Of a stretch of 64,000 nt of DNA, positions 29,511 through 38,684 are shown piece after piece. Positions within the stretch are counted from its first letter, which is position 1. The number at the start of each line of letters is the position of its first letter. The stretch comes from an uncultured Verrucomicrobiae bacterium. Its GTDB lineage: Bacteria; Verrucomicrobiota; Verrucomicrobiia; Limisphaerales; AAA164-E04. The notes beneath the pieces were generated by a model, which saw only the letters and a list, made by a program, of their open reading frames with translations, ran no database searches and was not told where the DNA came from. Position numbers and translations under genes: made by a program. The stretch is from contig CALSPN010000005.1 in NCBI GenBank assembly GCA_943788245.1, forward strand, positions 44,472 through 108,471, written 5' to 3'.

Positions 29511-29860
29511 GCCAATATCCAAATCGTGACAATGCCGAGAAACAAACCTGCCCCTCCCATGACGCTCACCCATAAAGGTTCATCGCCCGATCCATGATGC
29601 TTTTTTGGTTTTGAAGGTTTAGTTGGTGGGTAAAGCGCTGGTCGAGACTTTGTTCTTTGTCTACCTCTCGCCTGAAAGTCTATCCCCCTCAAGATGCTGT
29701 TGTCTTGAGGATTTGATTGCTCAGAACCTGCATGACTTCTTACGAATTTTGACAATGAAACACGACGAAGCTGCAGTTTTCTGATCGATTCATTCTGCCA
29801 TTCCAATGTTGCTATACTTTTGATCATCACGCCCATATCCTGCCTGGCACCCTCAGACAT
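29507..29860 (-). CDS. Small hypothetical tail-anchored protein
   Basis: 117 residues: a basic, Pro/Lys-rich hydrophilic body (PPTKPSKPKKHHGSGDE) and one C-terminal hydrophobic helix (LWVSVMGGAGLFLGIVTIWI) that ends the protein, so a tail-anchored membrane protein. Its stop overlaps the end of the cyclase gene on the other strand by four bases. Family not recognised. Confidence 0.5.
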   Translation of the reverse strand: MSEGARQDMGVMIKSIATLEWQNESIRKLQLRRVSLSKFVRSHAGSEQSNPQDNSILRGIDFQARGRQRTKSRPALYPPTKPSKPKKHHGSGDEPLWVSVMGGAGLFLGIVTIWILA

Positions 29861-29881
29861 TTGCTGACCATGGGGATAAAA

Positions 29882-30794
29882 TTAATCAGGAACAATGACT
29901 TGAAGCTTTTTTGAGGACATTTGAAAGTTTGCAGGTAACTGGCCTACGACTTCACCTTCGAGTTCAAAATAAGCCTGCCCTTCAGATTTCAATTCCAATG
30001 AAGTAGATTTCAGATAGGTCACTCCGGATTGTGTATGCAGCTTATTCAAAAACAATCCAATCCCTCTCCATGGCAATTGAAAGCATTTAACATCTTGAAA
30101 CACAATTGCGTGGATCAATCCGTCATCCAAATTCGCATCAGGGAATACACGAAATCTGCCACCATAATAGGCCCCATTTCCCAGCAAAACCAATTTTCCT
30201 TCAACTTGCATCCCTTCTGCTGTATTGCATTGAATTTCAGGCAGACTTTTCCCTAACACCTTCAAGCCGGCAAGGACGTATGCAATGGGACCTAATTGTT
30301 CTTTTATTTTCAGATCTACCGCCTGAATGGCAGAAGCATCCAAACCTGCTCCTCCCAATTGGACAAAGTAGCGTCGCTTCTCAAGACTACCTTTTTTGAA
30401 ACAAGCGATCGGGTAAATCAATATTACGGGAAACCCCCTTGTATAAAACCTCTTTGCATCGTGCGATATTCATCGAAAGCCCGAGCTCTTTGGCAAAAAC
30501 ATTCACCGTACCAAGCGGCAGGACGCCCAAACGCAATTCATCGTAATCAATATTGGAAGAAAGGAGTCCATTCAATACTTCATAAACCGTCCCATCACCA
30601 CCTGCTGCAATCACAGTGGTGAAACCGTTCTGGATCGCCTCCGATGCAAGCTTTTCGGCGTCACCTGGACCACATGTTTCCATGAGGACACCCATTTGAC
30701 ACCACTCCTGTCGTCGTTCCAAAAGGGAACGAGCTCTGTTACCACGAGCTGAGGGGTTCGTGATGATACATGTTTTTGAAGAAAGTATGCGCAT
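29882..30794 (-). pseudogene. Diacylglycerol-kinase-family lipid kinase, single-base frameshift
   Basis: The 5' frame (30794-30387) has the DAGK catalytic start ITNPSARGNRA and the nucleotide motif VIAAGGDGTVYEVLNGLL, then LGVLPLGTVNVFAKELG. It runs out at SRNIDLP; the 3' frame (30421-29882) continues with KRRYFVQLGGAGLDASAI and VLLGNGAYYGGRFRVFPDAN to a normal end. Joining the two needs removal of one base in the C-run (GGG at 30411-30413 on the plus strand) or close by, giving about 304 residues, the family norm. It would phosphorylate diacylglycerol or a related lipid. Mutation or assembly error cannot be told apart here. Confidence 0.88.
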
Positions 30795-31752
30795 AATAAT
30801 ATGGATGATCTATTGCGTCATAAAACATTTTTATGACACGAAAACTTTCGAATGGTGCGTTATGGTGTAATAGCAACCAAGTAGCTTTCATCGTGACTTC
30901 AATACAGAATCCACAAGCTCCATCCATAAGGCAGGCAACATTCTGTTATTGCATACAATTAAGAATTTTCTTACTGGTTGTCTTTCTTATTGTTCGAACT
31001 GATCATGCATTATCAAACGGCCCTTAAAATTATAAATACGCGATTAATATTACCTAAATTGAGCAAATGAATTTTTTGGATGAGACTATCCAGAAAACAC
31101 TCACCATGGGGAGAATATCTTAGACTCTAAGGGTGAAGCTGCAACCATTGGACCCTTGAAAGATCATCTGGATAATTATTAAGTCATATTGACATTCGAT
31201 CTTGGGACTAGAGTTCAAACTGTTTGGCGCAGCCGACTCTTTGTTGAATTTGGTGAGATACAGAAATAAGAAAAACCCTCATATTTTGGAAAGCGACATT
31301 GTCCATCATTTCCCGCGACAAACTGAAGGCAAATCATCTGACTGGATTTTCCACCCAGCTACAACTCTAAAACAAAAAGGCGCTTTTAACAGTTTCAACA
31401 AACAATAAAACTGAATACTTATTGAACAGGATTGGATGAAAACGTCACGATCGTATCCAGATGTGAAAAACAGATCTTTCGAAGTCACTATTGACAAAAA
31501 TAATGAGATCGAAATCCAAACGGAATTCCTTGGTTTAAACTCGAGTAGCAGGATTTCATTGATAAAAGTTCAGCACAACTCTAATTGAGGGCGATAGTTG
31601 AAAGTATTGAGTAAAACATCACATCTTGAGGTGCTTTAAATCCTTACTTTTGCCTAAAACAAAGGATTTTATTTGAGTTCATAAACTTTCATGATTCACA
31701 GACAATTTTTATTTTCCAGATAAAAGTGAACTATTAGATTTAGATGGCAGAA
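30795..31752. other. AT-rich interval with coding-like fragments
   Basis: About 960 bp without an intact gene. A 68-codon frame at 31202-31408 and a 50-codon frame at 31436-31588 (MKTSRSYPDVKNRSFEVTID...) have protein-like composition, but no recognisable family and no Shine-Dalgarno. Decayed coding DNA is the likeliest reading. Confidence 0.3.
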
Positions 31753-31781
31753 TAAAAAAAAGCCCACCAAAAGGTGGGCTT
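31753..31781 (-). terminator. Rho-independent terminator (minus strand)
   Basis: Stem AGCCCACC/GGTGGGCT with an AAAA loop; read on the minus strand it is followed by seven T residues. It lies 25 bp after the stop of the decayed helical-repeat copy. Confidence 0.92.
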
Positions 31782-31805
31782 GATGAAAGAATGGAAAATT
31801 ACTTG

Positions 31806-32428
31806 TTAGAGAGTGTAATCACTCAGATCAAGATCTGGGGATATTTCGAGAGTTTCCTGAAGATTGACAGGCGTTGATGCAACTTCGTTTGTAAAACCGT
31901 CCACTACACTTTGGTCAACCTCATCACTTTCTCCCAGGCCGTTTTCTGTTTTGTAGTTTTTAATTTTTTCAGCAACGATTTGTTCTCTTATAGCCTTTAC
32001 AATTTCTTCTTGGATTTCCTCTGAAATCCTATTTACGTCAGTTCCTGCTGCCCCAGCTTGGAACTGGTTGATATTTTCCAAATCGACTGGGAAAAATACA
32101 TATTTCGGGCTCATCTTCGCCGTCTTGAGTCACAGGAACGAGACTACCAATGGGTATTCCGCCACGAGTAACAATTGTACCTCCGCCAGCAACCGTCTGC
32201 GCAACAGGACCTGAAGACAAACGAACAGGAGATTTGCTTGTTTGAGGGGAAGTAAGTGCAACAATACCCATGATGCGAGCTGCATCCGCGGGAAATACAC
32301 GGATAGCTGAAGCGATTATGTCGTTAGCAAATTGAGGAGCTAGTAAAGAAGCAGCCCTGATAATCTGATCACCGAATTGAGGAACGATGGTGGAAGCCCA
32401 AGAGACAACGTGTGATGCAGTCTCAAAT
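31806..32428 (-). pseudogene. Decayed tandem copy of the secreted helical-repeat gene
   Basis: The minus strand matches the protein of 32556-33521 from its ETAPLVASWA region onward: ETASHVVSWASTIVPQFG, GGGTIVTRGGIPIGS (parental GGTIVTYNGLPIGY), then, after a frame change near 32102, KYVFFPVDLENINQFQAGA (parental ELVFFPDSLVNVVQVKAGA). It lacks the first 100 or so residues including the signal peptide and is frameshifted, so it cannot make a normal product. It ends just before a terminator of its own, which indicates duplication of the gene with its terminator. Confidence 0.85.
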
Positions 32429-32453
32429 ATTTAGAATTCCAAGGTTTGTATCC

Positions 32454-32486
32454 AAAAAAAAAGCCCGCCAATTGGCGGGCTTTTAT
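32454..32486 (-). terminator. Rho-independent terminator after the helical-repeat gene
   Basis: Stem AAGCCCGCC/GGCGGGCTT around AATT, with an A-run on the left (T-run for minus-strand transcripts) and TTTT on the right. The right-hand side of the stem would also allow use from the plus strand. Confidence 0.92.
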
Positions 32487-32555
32487 TAGGTTGCTTAAAT
32501 TTTAGTTGTATACTTCTTCGATTGGACGTTGTTTTCGATCGCATCATTGATTGTC

Positions 32556-33521
32556 TCAAGAGTGACACCAGGATCTATTTCCAGTCTCTTTGCAGATCGA
32601 TACTGTTGATGTCGACTCAACCGTTGTTTCAATCTCTTCTAGCTGCTCAGCAGTCGGTTCTTCTCCGTTGTTCGCTGCCTTGAAAGTTTCGACTTCTTCG
32701 GCAACTTGCCTTTGAACGATTGCTACTTTGATTTGCTCTTTCAATACGACCTGAGCCTCTTCAGGAATCCTTTCAATATCGGTTCCAGGTGCACCAGCTT
32801 TGACTTGGACAACGTTGACAAGACTGTCAGGAAAAAATACGAGTTCGGGTGGCTCGACTGGCTCGACTGGCTCATTCGGATCGACCGGATCTGGTGTGGG
32901 TGCAGGAACCGGAGCAACATATCCGATGGGCAAACCGTTGTAAGTGACAATAGTTCCTCCTGTTGATGCTTCCTGCGCAACAGCTCCAAATGTTAAGCGA
33001 GCAGGAACACCGGAGAATGCTGTTTCGATCTTGGTGGCTGCTGCGGGGACCGCGAGAGCAACCATCTGGATGATTTGAGTTTTACTATTGGGAAAGATGC
33101 GTGTCGATGCAACTGCAATTTCAGCAGCAAACTCAGGTGCAGACACTGCAGCAGCCCTGATGATTTGATTACCGAATTGAGGAACCATGGCCGCGGCCCA
33201 GGAAGCAACGAGTGGTGCTGTTTCGGGAGCAACTCTCACGATACTGGCGGTCATCTGCACTGCCAACTGAGGACGGTGGTTGAGAACCTCCTCGAGAATC
33301 AATTTGGCTGTTGCCAAGCGAGTTTCGTCGCTGGCTGCCTTGACGATTTTTGCAGCTTTGGCCGGAATCTCTACTGCAGAAAGGCCTGCAAGAGAAGAAC
33401 TGACATCTTCAGAAATGACATTTGATTTAATTACCGCCGAACCAATTTCGGATGCTTGTGCGGAGGAGAATGCCAAAATTAATGCTGCTACTACAACACT
33501 TGTTTTCATCGTGATTAACAT
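32556..33521 (-). CDS. Secreted Ala-rich helical-repeat protein of unknown function
   Basis: 321 residues: signal peptide (KTSVVVAALILAFSSAQASE), then several similar helical units of about 30 residues (for example APETAPLVASWAAAMVPQFG, APEFAAEIAVASTRIFP), a TGGTIVTYNGLPIGYV beta segment, a Pro/Glu linker with EPVEPVEPPE, and an acidic helical C-terminus. I do not recognise a named family. The last 14 residues (ICKETGNRSWCHS) look out of frame: coding-like sequence continues in another frame (RLEIDPGVTLETINDA to a stop at 32495), so this copy may also be slightly frameshifted. A decayed duplicate lies downstream. Confidence 0.75.
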   Translation of the reverse strand: MLITMKTSVVVAALILAFSSAQASEIGSAVIKSNVISEDVSSSLAGLSAVEIPAKAAKIVKAASDETRLATAKLILEEVLNHRPQLAVQMTASIVRVAPETAPLVASWAAAMVPQFGNQIIRAAAVSAPEFAAEIAVASTRIFPNSKTQIIQMVALAVPAAATKIETAFSGVPARLTFGAVAQEASTGGTIVTYNGLPIGYVAPVPAPTPDPVDPNEPVEPVEPPELVFFPDSLVNVVQVKAGAPGTDIERIPEEAQVVLKEQIKVAIVQRQVAEEVETFKAANNGEEPTAEQLEEIETTVESTSTVSICKETGNRSWCHS

Positions 33522-33799
33522 ATTTTTAATAATCTTTTCCCGTTCACCTGGACAACTACTAGACTTTTACACCTGTTTGTCAACTCAAATTATAGAAGCG
33601 ATAGCATTAAGCAATCGAAGATAAGGAGCGTGACATATACTTAATATTCATCATGTTTACCATGGCTACTCTTGTCTTAGCAAGTTTTTTTATTTGTTTT
33701 GAGCTATTGTTGTTTTTCTAAACTCGAATTAATGAAACAAATCGCCAATCAGAAAAAAATGAATTCATAATCCTGAGCAGCAATCACATTCAAACATCA

Positions 33800-34831
33800 T
33801 CAACTCCCCATTCCATCTTCAAATGAACCTCCGGCGACTGGGAATACCAAATTGTCTTTAACGTAGCGAATCCCGTTCGCGCTGGTGGCGTCCAAATCAC
33901 GGTAAGCACTTTCCGCTTCCACTATGAGAGGAGCGGTTTTAGTCCCCATGGTCTTGCAATAACGCTGCGGATATCCAATGTGAATCATTAACTCAGCATA
34001 ACGAGCCATGTTCAAGTCACCTGTAGGGAGATCTGTAAATTGCATGGCGCGACCTTCCCAATTGGGCTCCATCATTCGCAGCGGAATGTTCTTCCTTATG
34101 GTAAAATTCTTGACGTGACAGCCGTAAACCCTACTTGCCACTTTCAAAAATCTGGTTTCAAAGTCTTCACCTTCCCAGCAATGTGACGGATCCGCATTCA
34201 CGCCCAGGCATGGATCACCATCACAAATATCAACAAGCATATTAAAATCGTCTGCACACATGGCAGCGGAGCCGGGATGGATTTCATGAGCCAGAACAAT
34301 CCCCAGAGCATTTGCGTGCTGTCGGATCTTTGCGGTTTTGTTGACAAACCTTTCCTTACCTTCTTTAACCAGGTCAAAATCTCCGCCTGCCCAAAATCCC
34401 CAGGGATAACCAGACGCGAGTTCCCAACCAAAGGCAACTCCCCAGAACATGGGAAGAATTTTGATACCCAGCTCAGCGGCAAGATCCATCAGGCCAAGGA
34501 GGTAGTCTTCTGACCATTGCTCAATTTCTGCGGGTGATTTACTTGCAATTTCAGGTGGGATGAATGGTCGGATAGAAGGTGTCCCGGTCCATGCACTGGT
34601 GTGTACCCATGCAGGACAATGACAAGAAATACCGTCAAGAATCATTCCGCGTGATTCAAATTGGTCAGTAATATCCTTCGCGGAACGGAGCCCATTTTCT
34701 GCCTGCAACATGTAATTGGATGGCTGAACGCCATCAGCTCCCGCTTGCTTTGCATAATCCAAAAACTGTTCAAGGGATTTCGCCCCATGCTGGGCCCCTT
34801 CCACACTCGCATGATAACAATGATTTGGCAT
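33800..34831 (-). CDS. Xylose-isomerase-like sugar phosphate isomerase/epimerase
   Basis: 343 residues of the AP-endonuclease-2/xylose-isomerase TIM-barrel family: start NHCYHASVEGAQHGAKSLEQ, ISCHCPAWVHTS, the metal-ligand pattern in LAHEIHPGSAAM (Glu, His), VNADPSHCWEGED (Asp, His) and GCHVKNFTI (His). These enzymes interconvert sugars or inositol derivatives; the substrate is unknown. It stands alone on the minus strand, divergent from the reductase-gcvT-gcvH unit. Confidence 0.88.
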   Translation of the reverse strand: MPNHCYHASVEGAQHGAKSLEQFLDYAKQAGADGVQPSNYMLQAENGLRSAKDITDQFESRGMILDGISCHCPAWVHTSAWTGTPSIRPFIPPEIASKSPAEIEQWSEDYLLGLMDLAAELGIKILPMFWGVAFGWELASGYPWGFWAGGDFDLVKEGKERFVNKTAKIRQHANALGIVLAHEIHPGSAAMCADDFNMLVDICDGDPCLGVNADPSHCWEGEDFETRFLKVASRVYGCHVKNFTIRKNIPLRMMEPNWEGRAMQFTDLPTGDLNMARYAELMIHIGYPQRYCKTMGTKTAPLIVEAESAYRDLDATSANGIRYVKDNLVFPVAGGSFEDGMGS

Positions 34832-35032
34832 AATTATTTAATTGCTTAAGGTTTTGGGAAATTCTAGGCACGATATTTTCGTATTCAAGCTTTGATTCCC
34901 GCTCGAATGGGTAAAATAGCGCGCACGCAGTAAAGTCAAGATTCCATAGCTCTTTACTTTACCGACTTTTAGGGCTACTGGTGGTGAGGTTTAGATCTAC
35001 AAAATCAAATCAAGGACTGAATTAAACCAATC

Positions 35033-35749
35033 ATGCCCAAAAACATCGTCGAAATGGAGATTGAGGCGGCAATAGCTGAGTTGCCTGACACCAAGACACT
35101 CCGCCTCAAATGGCCAGAAAATTACGACCCTTCATTTAAAACAGGACAATTCATCACTGTTTATTGGCCGGATACCCCCAAATACAAACGCGCTTACTCC
35201 CTGTCCTCATGTGCGCTGGATAAAGGTTACTTCGAAGTTACGGTCAAAAGGGATGGAAAAATGGGCACTCGAATAGTGGACTGGGCAGCAGCCGGCGATA
35301 AATTGTTCGTGATTCCACCAGTGGGCCGTTTCCTTCCGGTCTATGAAGATAAAAAGCATTTGGTATGCGTCGCAGGAGGGTCAGGGGTCACACCTTTCAG
35401 AGGCTTTGCACGTGAAGCAACCTATCGCGAGCTCAGAACACGCATCACGATTCTCTACAGCGTTCGAACGACAAATGATATTATTTTCAACCAGGAATTC
35501 AGAGAGCTTGAAGAGAAGAATCCTCATTTTAAATTTAACGTAACCTGCACGAGACTCGCAGAAGAAGATCCGTGGTCAGGGCGACGAGGCAGGATTTCTG
35601 CTGACTGGATCAAGTCAATTGCCACTGACATGGAGAATACTGTGTTTTATGCGTGTGGACCGACCGCATTGGTGGAGGGAACGGAACAACTTATCTCAAA
35701 AGAGCTGGGCCTTCCAAAAGAGCAATTAAAACTTGAGAAATGGGGTTGA
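35033..35749 (+). CDS. Ferredoxin-NADP reductase-like flavoprotein
   Basis: 238 residues. FAD domain with RAYSLSS (the RxYS flavin motif) and GKMGTRIVDWAAAGD; NAD(P) domain with CVAGGSGVTPFRGFA, RITILYSVRTTNDIIF and the C-terminal FYACGPTALVEG. No [2Fe-2S] domain is attached, so it must pass electrons to or from a separate partner. It ends one base before the gcvT start, so it is probably translated with gcvT; the link between this reductase and glycine cleavage is unusual. Confidence 0.9.
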   Translation: MPKNIVEMEIEAAIAELPDTKTLRLKWPENYDPSFKTGQFITVYWPDTPKYKRAYSLSSCALDKGYFEVTVKRDGKMGTRIVDWAAAGDKLFVIPPVGRFLPVYEDKKHLVCVAGGSGVTPFRGFAREATYRELRTRITILYSVRTTNDIIFNQEFRELEEKNPHFKFNVTCTRLAEEDPWSGRRGRISADWIKSIATDMENTVFYACGPTALVEGTEQLISKELGLPKEQLKLEKWG

Positions 35750-35750
35750 G

Positions 35751-36890
35751 ATGACGGAGATGTTAAAAAGAACCCCATTATTTGAAAAACATGTCGCGCT
35801 TGGTGGACGTATGGTGGGGTTTGGTGGGTGGGAAATGCCCGTTCAGTACTCGGGTATCAAAGACGAACACCTCGCAGTTCGCCAGAACGCAGGTATTTTC
35901 GACATTTGCCATATGGGGGAGTTTTTCGTTCAAGGAGCAGATGCGGCATCGTTCCTTGACTCCCTGCTCACCCATGATGTCACACAACTAAGCCCAGGCT
36001 GGGGGCAATACAACCTGTTGTGCAATGAGAGTGGCGGCGTCATCGATGATCTATACCTTTACTGCCTGAAGAAAGACTCATATTTACTGATCGTAAATGC
36101 TTCTCGACTTGATGTGGACTGGGGCTGGATATCCGAGCAGAAAAAAACCATCGGCTCGGATAAGCAAATTTCCCTTGAAAATAGGTCTACCCAAATGGGG
36201 GCCATAGCGGTGCAAGGCCCCAGTGTGAAAAGCTGGATCAACGAATGTTTCGACGAGGAGGGTCAGGGAAACGGTGCTGGCAAGGTCTCTGAACTCAAAA
36301 AAAATCAGATCAATGCCTACCTGTTTAACGGAAATAAGGTATGGATTGGTGCCACTGGATACACGGGGGAGGATGGGGTCGAGATCATTGCAGACAATGA
36401 TCTGATGGCTGAATTATGGGATTCTTTGCTCGCAAGGGGACATGTTGGCTGTGTGCAGCCGGCAGGTCTGGGCGCGAGGGACACATTGCGCACCGAAATG
36501 TGTTACCCACTCTATGGTCACGAACTAACAACCGAGACAACGCCACTGGAGGCAGGTCTTGGCTATTTTGTTGATTTGAAAGGTGCTGATTTCATCGGAA
36601 AACAAGCTCTGATTGATCAGAAAGAATCAGGGGTGAGGAAGAGATGTGTCGCTTTTCAGATGAAGGGAAGATCTGCTCCGCCGAGGCCCGAATATCCTGT
36701 TTATTCGCAGGATGGGAAAAAAATTGGTCAAGTTACCAGCGGTACTTCAAGCCCATCACTGAACAACGGAATTGGTATGGCCTACGTAGAGATAGACCAT
36801 GCCAAGGTGGGAAATATGCTTGAGATAGAAATCAGGGGAAGAAAATTTCCAGCTGAAATCGTTAAGAAACCAATTTACCGGAAGTCGTAA
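35751..36890 (+). CDS. gcvT: Aminomethyltransferase (glycine cleavage T protein)
   Basis: About 379 residues from the ATG at 35751 (an upstream TTG at 35733 would overlap the previous gene). It transfers the methylene group from the aminomethyl-lipoyl H protein to tetrahydrofolate. Motifs: GGRMVGFGGWEMPVQY, HEHLAVRQNAGIFDI region with the folate-site CHMGE, GATGYTGEDGVEI and LGARDTLRTEMCYPLYGHEL. Directly after a ferredoxin-reductase-like gene and 41 bp before gcvH. No gcvP lies next to it. Confidence 0.95.
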   Translation: MTEMLKRTPLFEKHVALGGRMVGFGGWEMPVQYSGIKDEHLAVRQNAGIFDICHMGEFFVQGADAASFLDSLLTHDVTQLSPGWGQYNLLCNESGGVIDDLYLYCLKKDSYLLIVNASRLDVDWGWISEQKKTIGSDKQISLENRSTQMGAIAVQGPSVKSWINECFDEEGQGNGAGKVSELKKNQINAYLFNGNKVWIGATGYTGEDGVEIIADNDLMAELWDSLLARGHVGCVQPAGLGARDTLRTEMCYPLYGHELTTETTPLEAGLGYFVDLKGADFIGKQALIDQKESGVRKRCVAFQMKGRSAPPRPEYPVYSQDGKKIGQVTSGTSSPSLNNGIGMAYVEIDHAKVGNMLEIEIRGRKFPAEIVKKPIYRKS

Positions 36891-36931
36891 TCTACTTATA
36901 CTGTTCCTTGAATTTGAAGTAATACCGAAAT

Positions 36932-37318
36932 ATGAGCTCACTCGTTCCTGATCATCTTAAATACGCCAAAACCCATGAATGGGTAAAAGTAGAGGGAGAT
37001 ACCGCTACCATTGGAATCACTGACCACGCGCAGGCTGAACTTACCGAATTGGTGTTTGTTGAGCTACCTGCCATAAGCAGAAATTTGAAAGCAGGTGAGG
37101 CATGCGCAGTGGTAGAATCAGTTAAAACGGCAAGTGATATTTATTCACCAATCACCGGAGAAGTTATCGAGGTCAATGAAGCATTGGTCGACAACCCCGG
37201 ATCGGTCAACACCGATGCTTACAGCGATGGCTGGTTTTTCAAAATGCGTCTTTCTGATCCCGGCAATCTGGATGAACTCATGTCTGCTGAAGAGTATAAG
37301 GTCCTGATTGGATCCTAG
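36932..37318 (+). CDS. gcvH: Glycine cleavage system H protein
   Basis: 128 residues, the family length. The lipoylated lysine is Lys65 in VVESVKTASDIYSPITGEV; the rest of the fold (HEWVKVEGDTATIGITDHAQ, LVDNPGSVNTDAYSDGWFF) is conserved. It shuttles the aminomethyl group between P and T proteins. Last gene of the reductase-gcvT-gcvH unit; the convergent methyltransferase follows 20 bp later. Confidence 0.96.
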   Translation: MSSLVPDHLKYAKTHEWVKVEGDTATIGITDHAQAELTELVFVELPAISRNLKAGEACAVVESVKTASDIYSPITGEVIEVNEALVDNPGSVNTDAYSDGWFFKMRLSDPGNLDELMSAEEYKVLIGS

Positions 37319-37338
37319 CATTTGTGCTTTGGGATTTT

Positions 37339-38676
37339 TCAATCCTTTCTAAAAATCACAATACGATTCGAGTTGGTTCCTTTGGCATTGTTATCCACTC
37401 CCCAACAGTTTGCAGTCTTGGTGAATTGCTGGGCGTTGATCATGACCAATTGAGGAACTAACCCAGCGCATTCTCCACATTTGAGGACGGACTCTTCCAG
37501 TTTGATACTTCCCTTCTTCACTTCTCCCACTTCAAATGCGATATGGCCACCTGGTTTCAAGATACGATATAATTCTTTGAATACTTGGATCATCGCCGCT
37601 TCCCACGCTTCTACTTTCTTGGCCATCGTGATTTTTATCGATTTGACATCGAACCCCATGAACCAACACCGCAACCAATTATCTGTTGCATAATCAACCA
37701 CATCCAAAAAAGGTGGCGATGTCACCACAAGAGAGACAAGCTCATTCGCGATTTCCGGGGTCTGATCTGCGGGCGCAACCAACAACCTGGATTTTGAAAT
37801 CACAGCACTCAGGACCTTCGATTCCGAAACGGTCAGGCTTCTCAGCAGGGTTTTAGATTTTTTCAGAATAATGGCAGCAACATCCCTCAGAGGAGGCGTC
37901 TGGGATCGGCGCTCATTGATGCGTTTTTGGGATTTTACTGAGACAGCCTGATTGGGAGGCATCGAATATACCGAAAAAAAACCTGATGAATGCCCTGTCA
38001 ATCGATTGATCGCAACCATGCGGATCCATTGATCAATTTGATCTAAATCGCCTGATCGTTCCCGGAGCAGTAAATAATTCCGTAACGAACAAATGGCCTT
38101 CAGGGTTTGAGGATGGTAGAAAGCAAGTAGCTCACCGGAGGTCTCGGTTGCTTCATCCCACTTGATTTCCTTTAATCTTTTTTCAACTTCAGCTTGTTGC
38201 GGCGGAAAAAGCCGAGGAAGGAGCAGGTGTTGGCTTAGCGGATTGATGTCGCATCCTAGGGGTATTCTTCCTTGAAGGCCTGCTTCCAACAATGTAGTTC
38301 CCCTCCCCATAAACGGATCATAGACGACATCCCCGGGTTGAGTCAGCCGATCAATAAAGAATGCAGGCAGCTGGGGCTTGAAGCAGGCTCGGTAGGATAT
38401 TTCATGCAAGGAATGCGCTTGCCGCTGCTGTGCTGTCCAAAATTCATTGAGATAGCACGGGACTGATTTCAAAGAACCATTCGCACCTTCATAATGGATT
38501 TTTTCAGTGATCGTTTGTTTCCCGAATTCGCAAAAACCCTTGATCTCCTTTTCAAGATCGATACCTCCACACTGTGTTGAGGTGGAGATTGGTCTGACGC
38601 AATCAAATTTCCCAGTCCTTTGCTCAGGACTATTGAGGTCTAATTCAGGATGATCAATGAAACGGCGCCTTGCCAT
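37339..38676 (-). CDS. Solitary DNA methyltransferase (N4-cytosine/N6-adenine type)
   Basis: 445 residues. The SAM motif DPFMGRGTTLLEAG comes first (about residue 120) and the catalytic TSPPFLDVVDY (a TSPPF variant of DPPY) follows at about 320, with the late SAM-domain strand LKPGGHIAFEVGEV. The catalytic form TSPP is typical of N4-cytosine methyltransferases; the motif I before IV order is noted. No endonuclease gene adjoins, so it is either an orphan enzyme or a moron-type gene. It starts nine bases after the stop of the UlaG-like gene and is probably transcribed with it. Confidence 0.85.
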   Translation of the reverse strand: MARRRFIDHPELDLNSPEQRTGKFDCVRPISTSTQCGGIDLEKEIKGFCEFGKQTITEKIHYEGANGSLKSVPCYLNEFWTAQQRQAHSLHEISYRACFKPQLPAFFIDRLTQPGDVVYDPFMGRGTTLLEAGLQGRIPLGCDINPLSQHLLLPRLFPPQQAEVEKRLKEIKWDEATETSGELLAFYHPQTLKAICSLRNYLLLRERSGDLDQIDQWIRMVAINRLTGHSSGFFSVYSMPPNQAVSVKSQKRINERRSQTPPLRDVAAIILKKSKTLLRSLTVSESKVLSAVISKSRLLVAPADQTPEIANELVSLVVTSPPFLDVVDYATDNWLRCWFMGFDVKSIKITMAKKVEAWEAAMIQVFKELYRILKPGGHIAFEVGEVKKGSIKLEESVLKCGECAGLVPQLVMINAQQFTKTANCWGVDNNAKGTNSNRIVIFRKD

Positions 38677-38684
38677 GATCAGTA

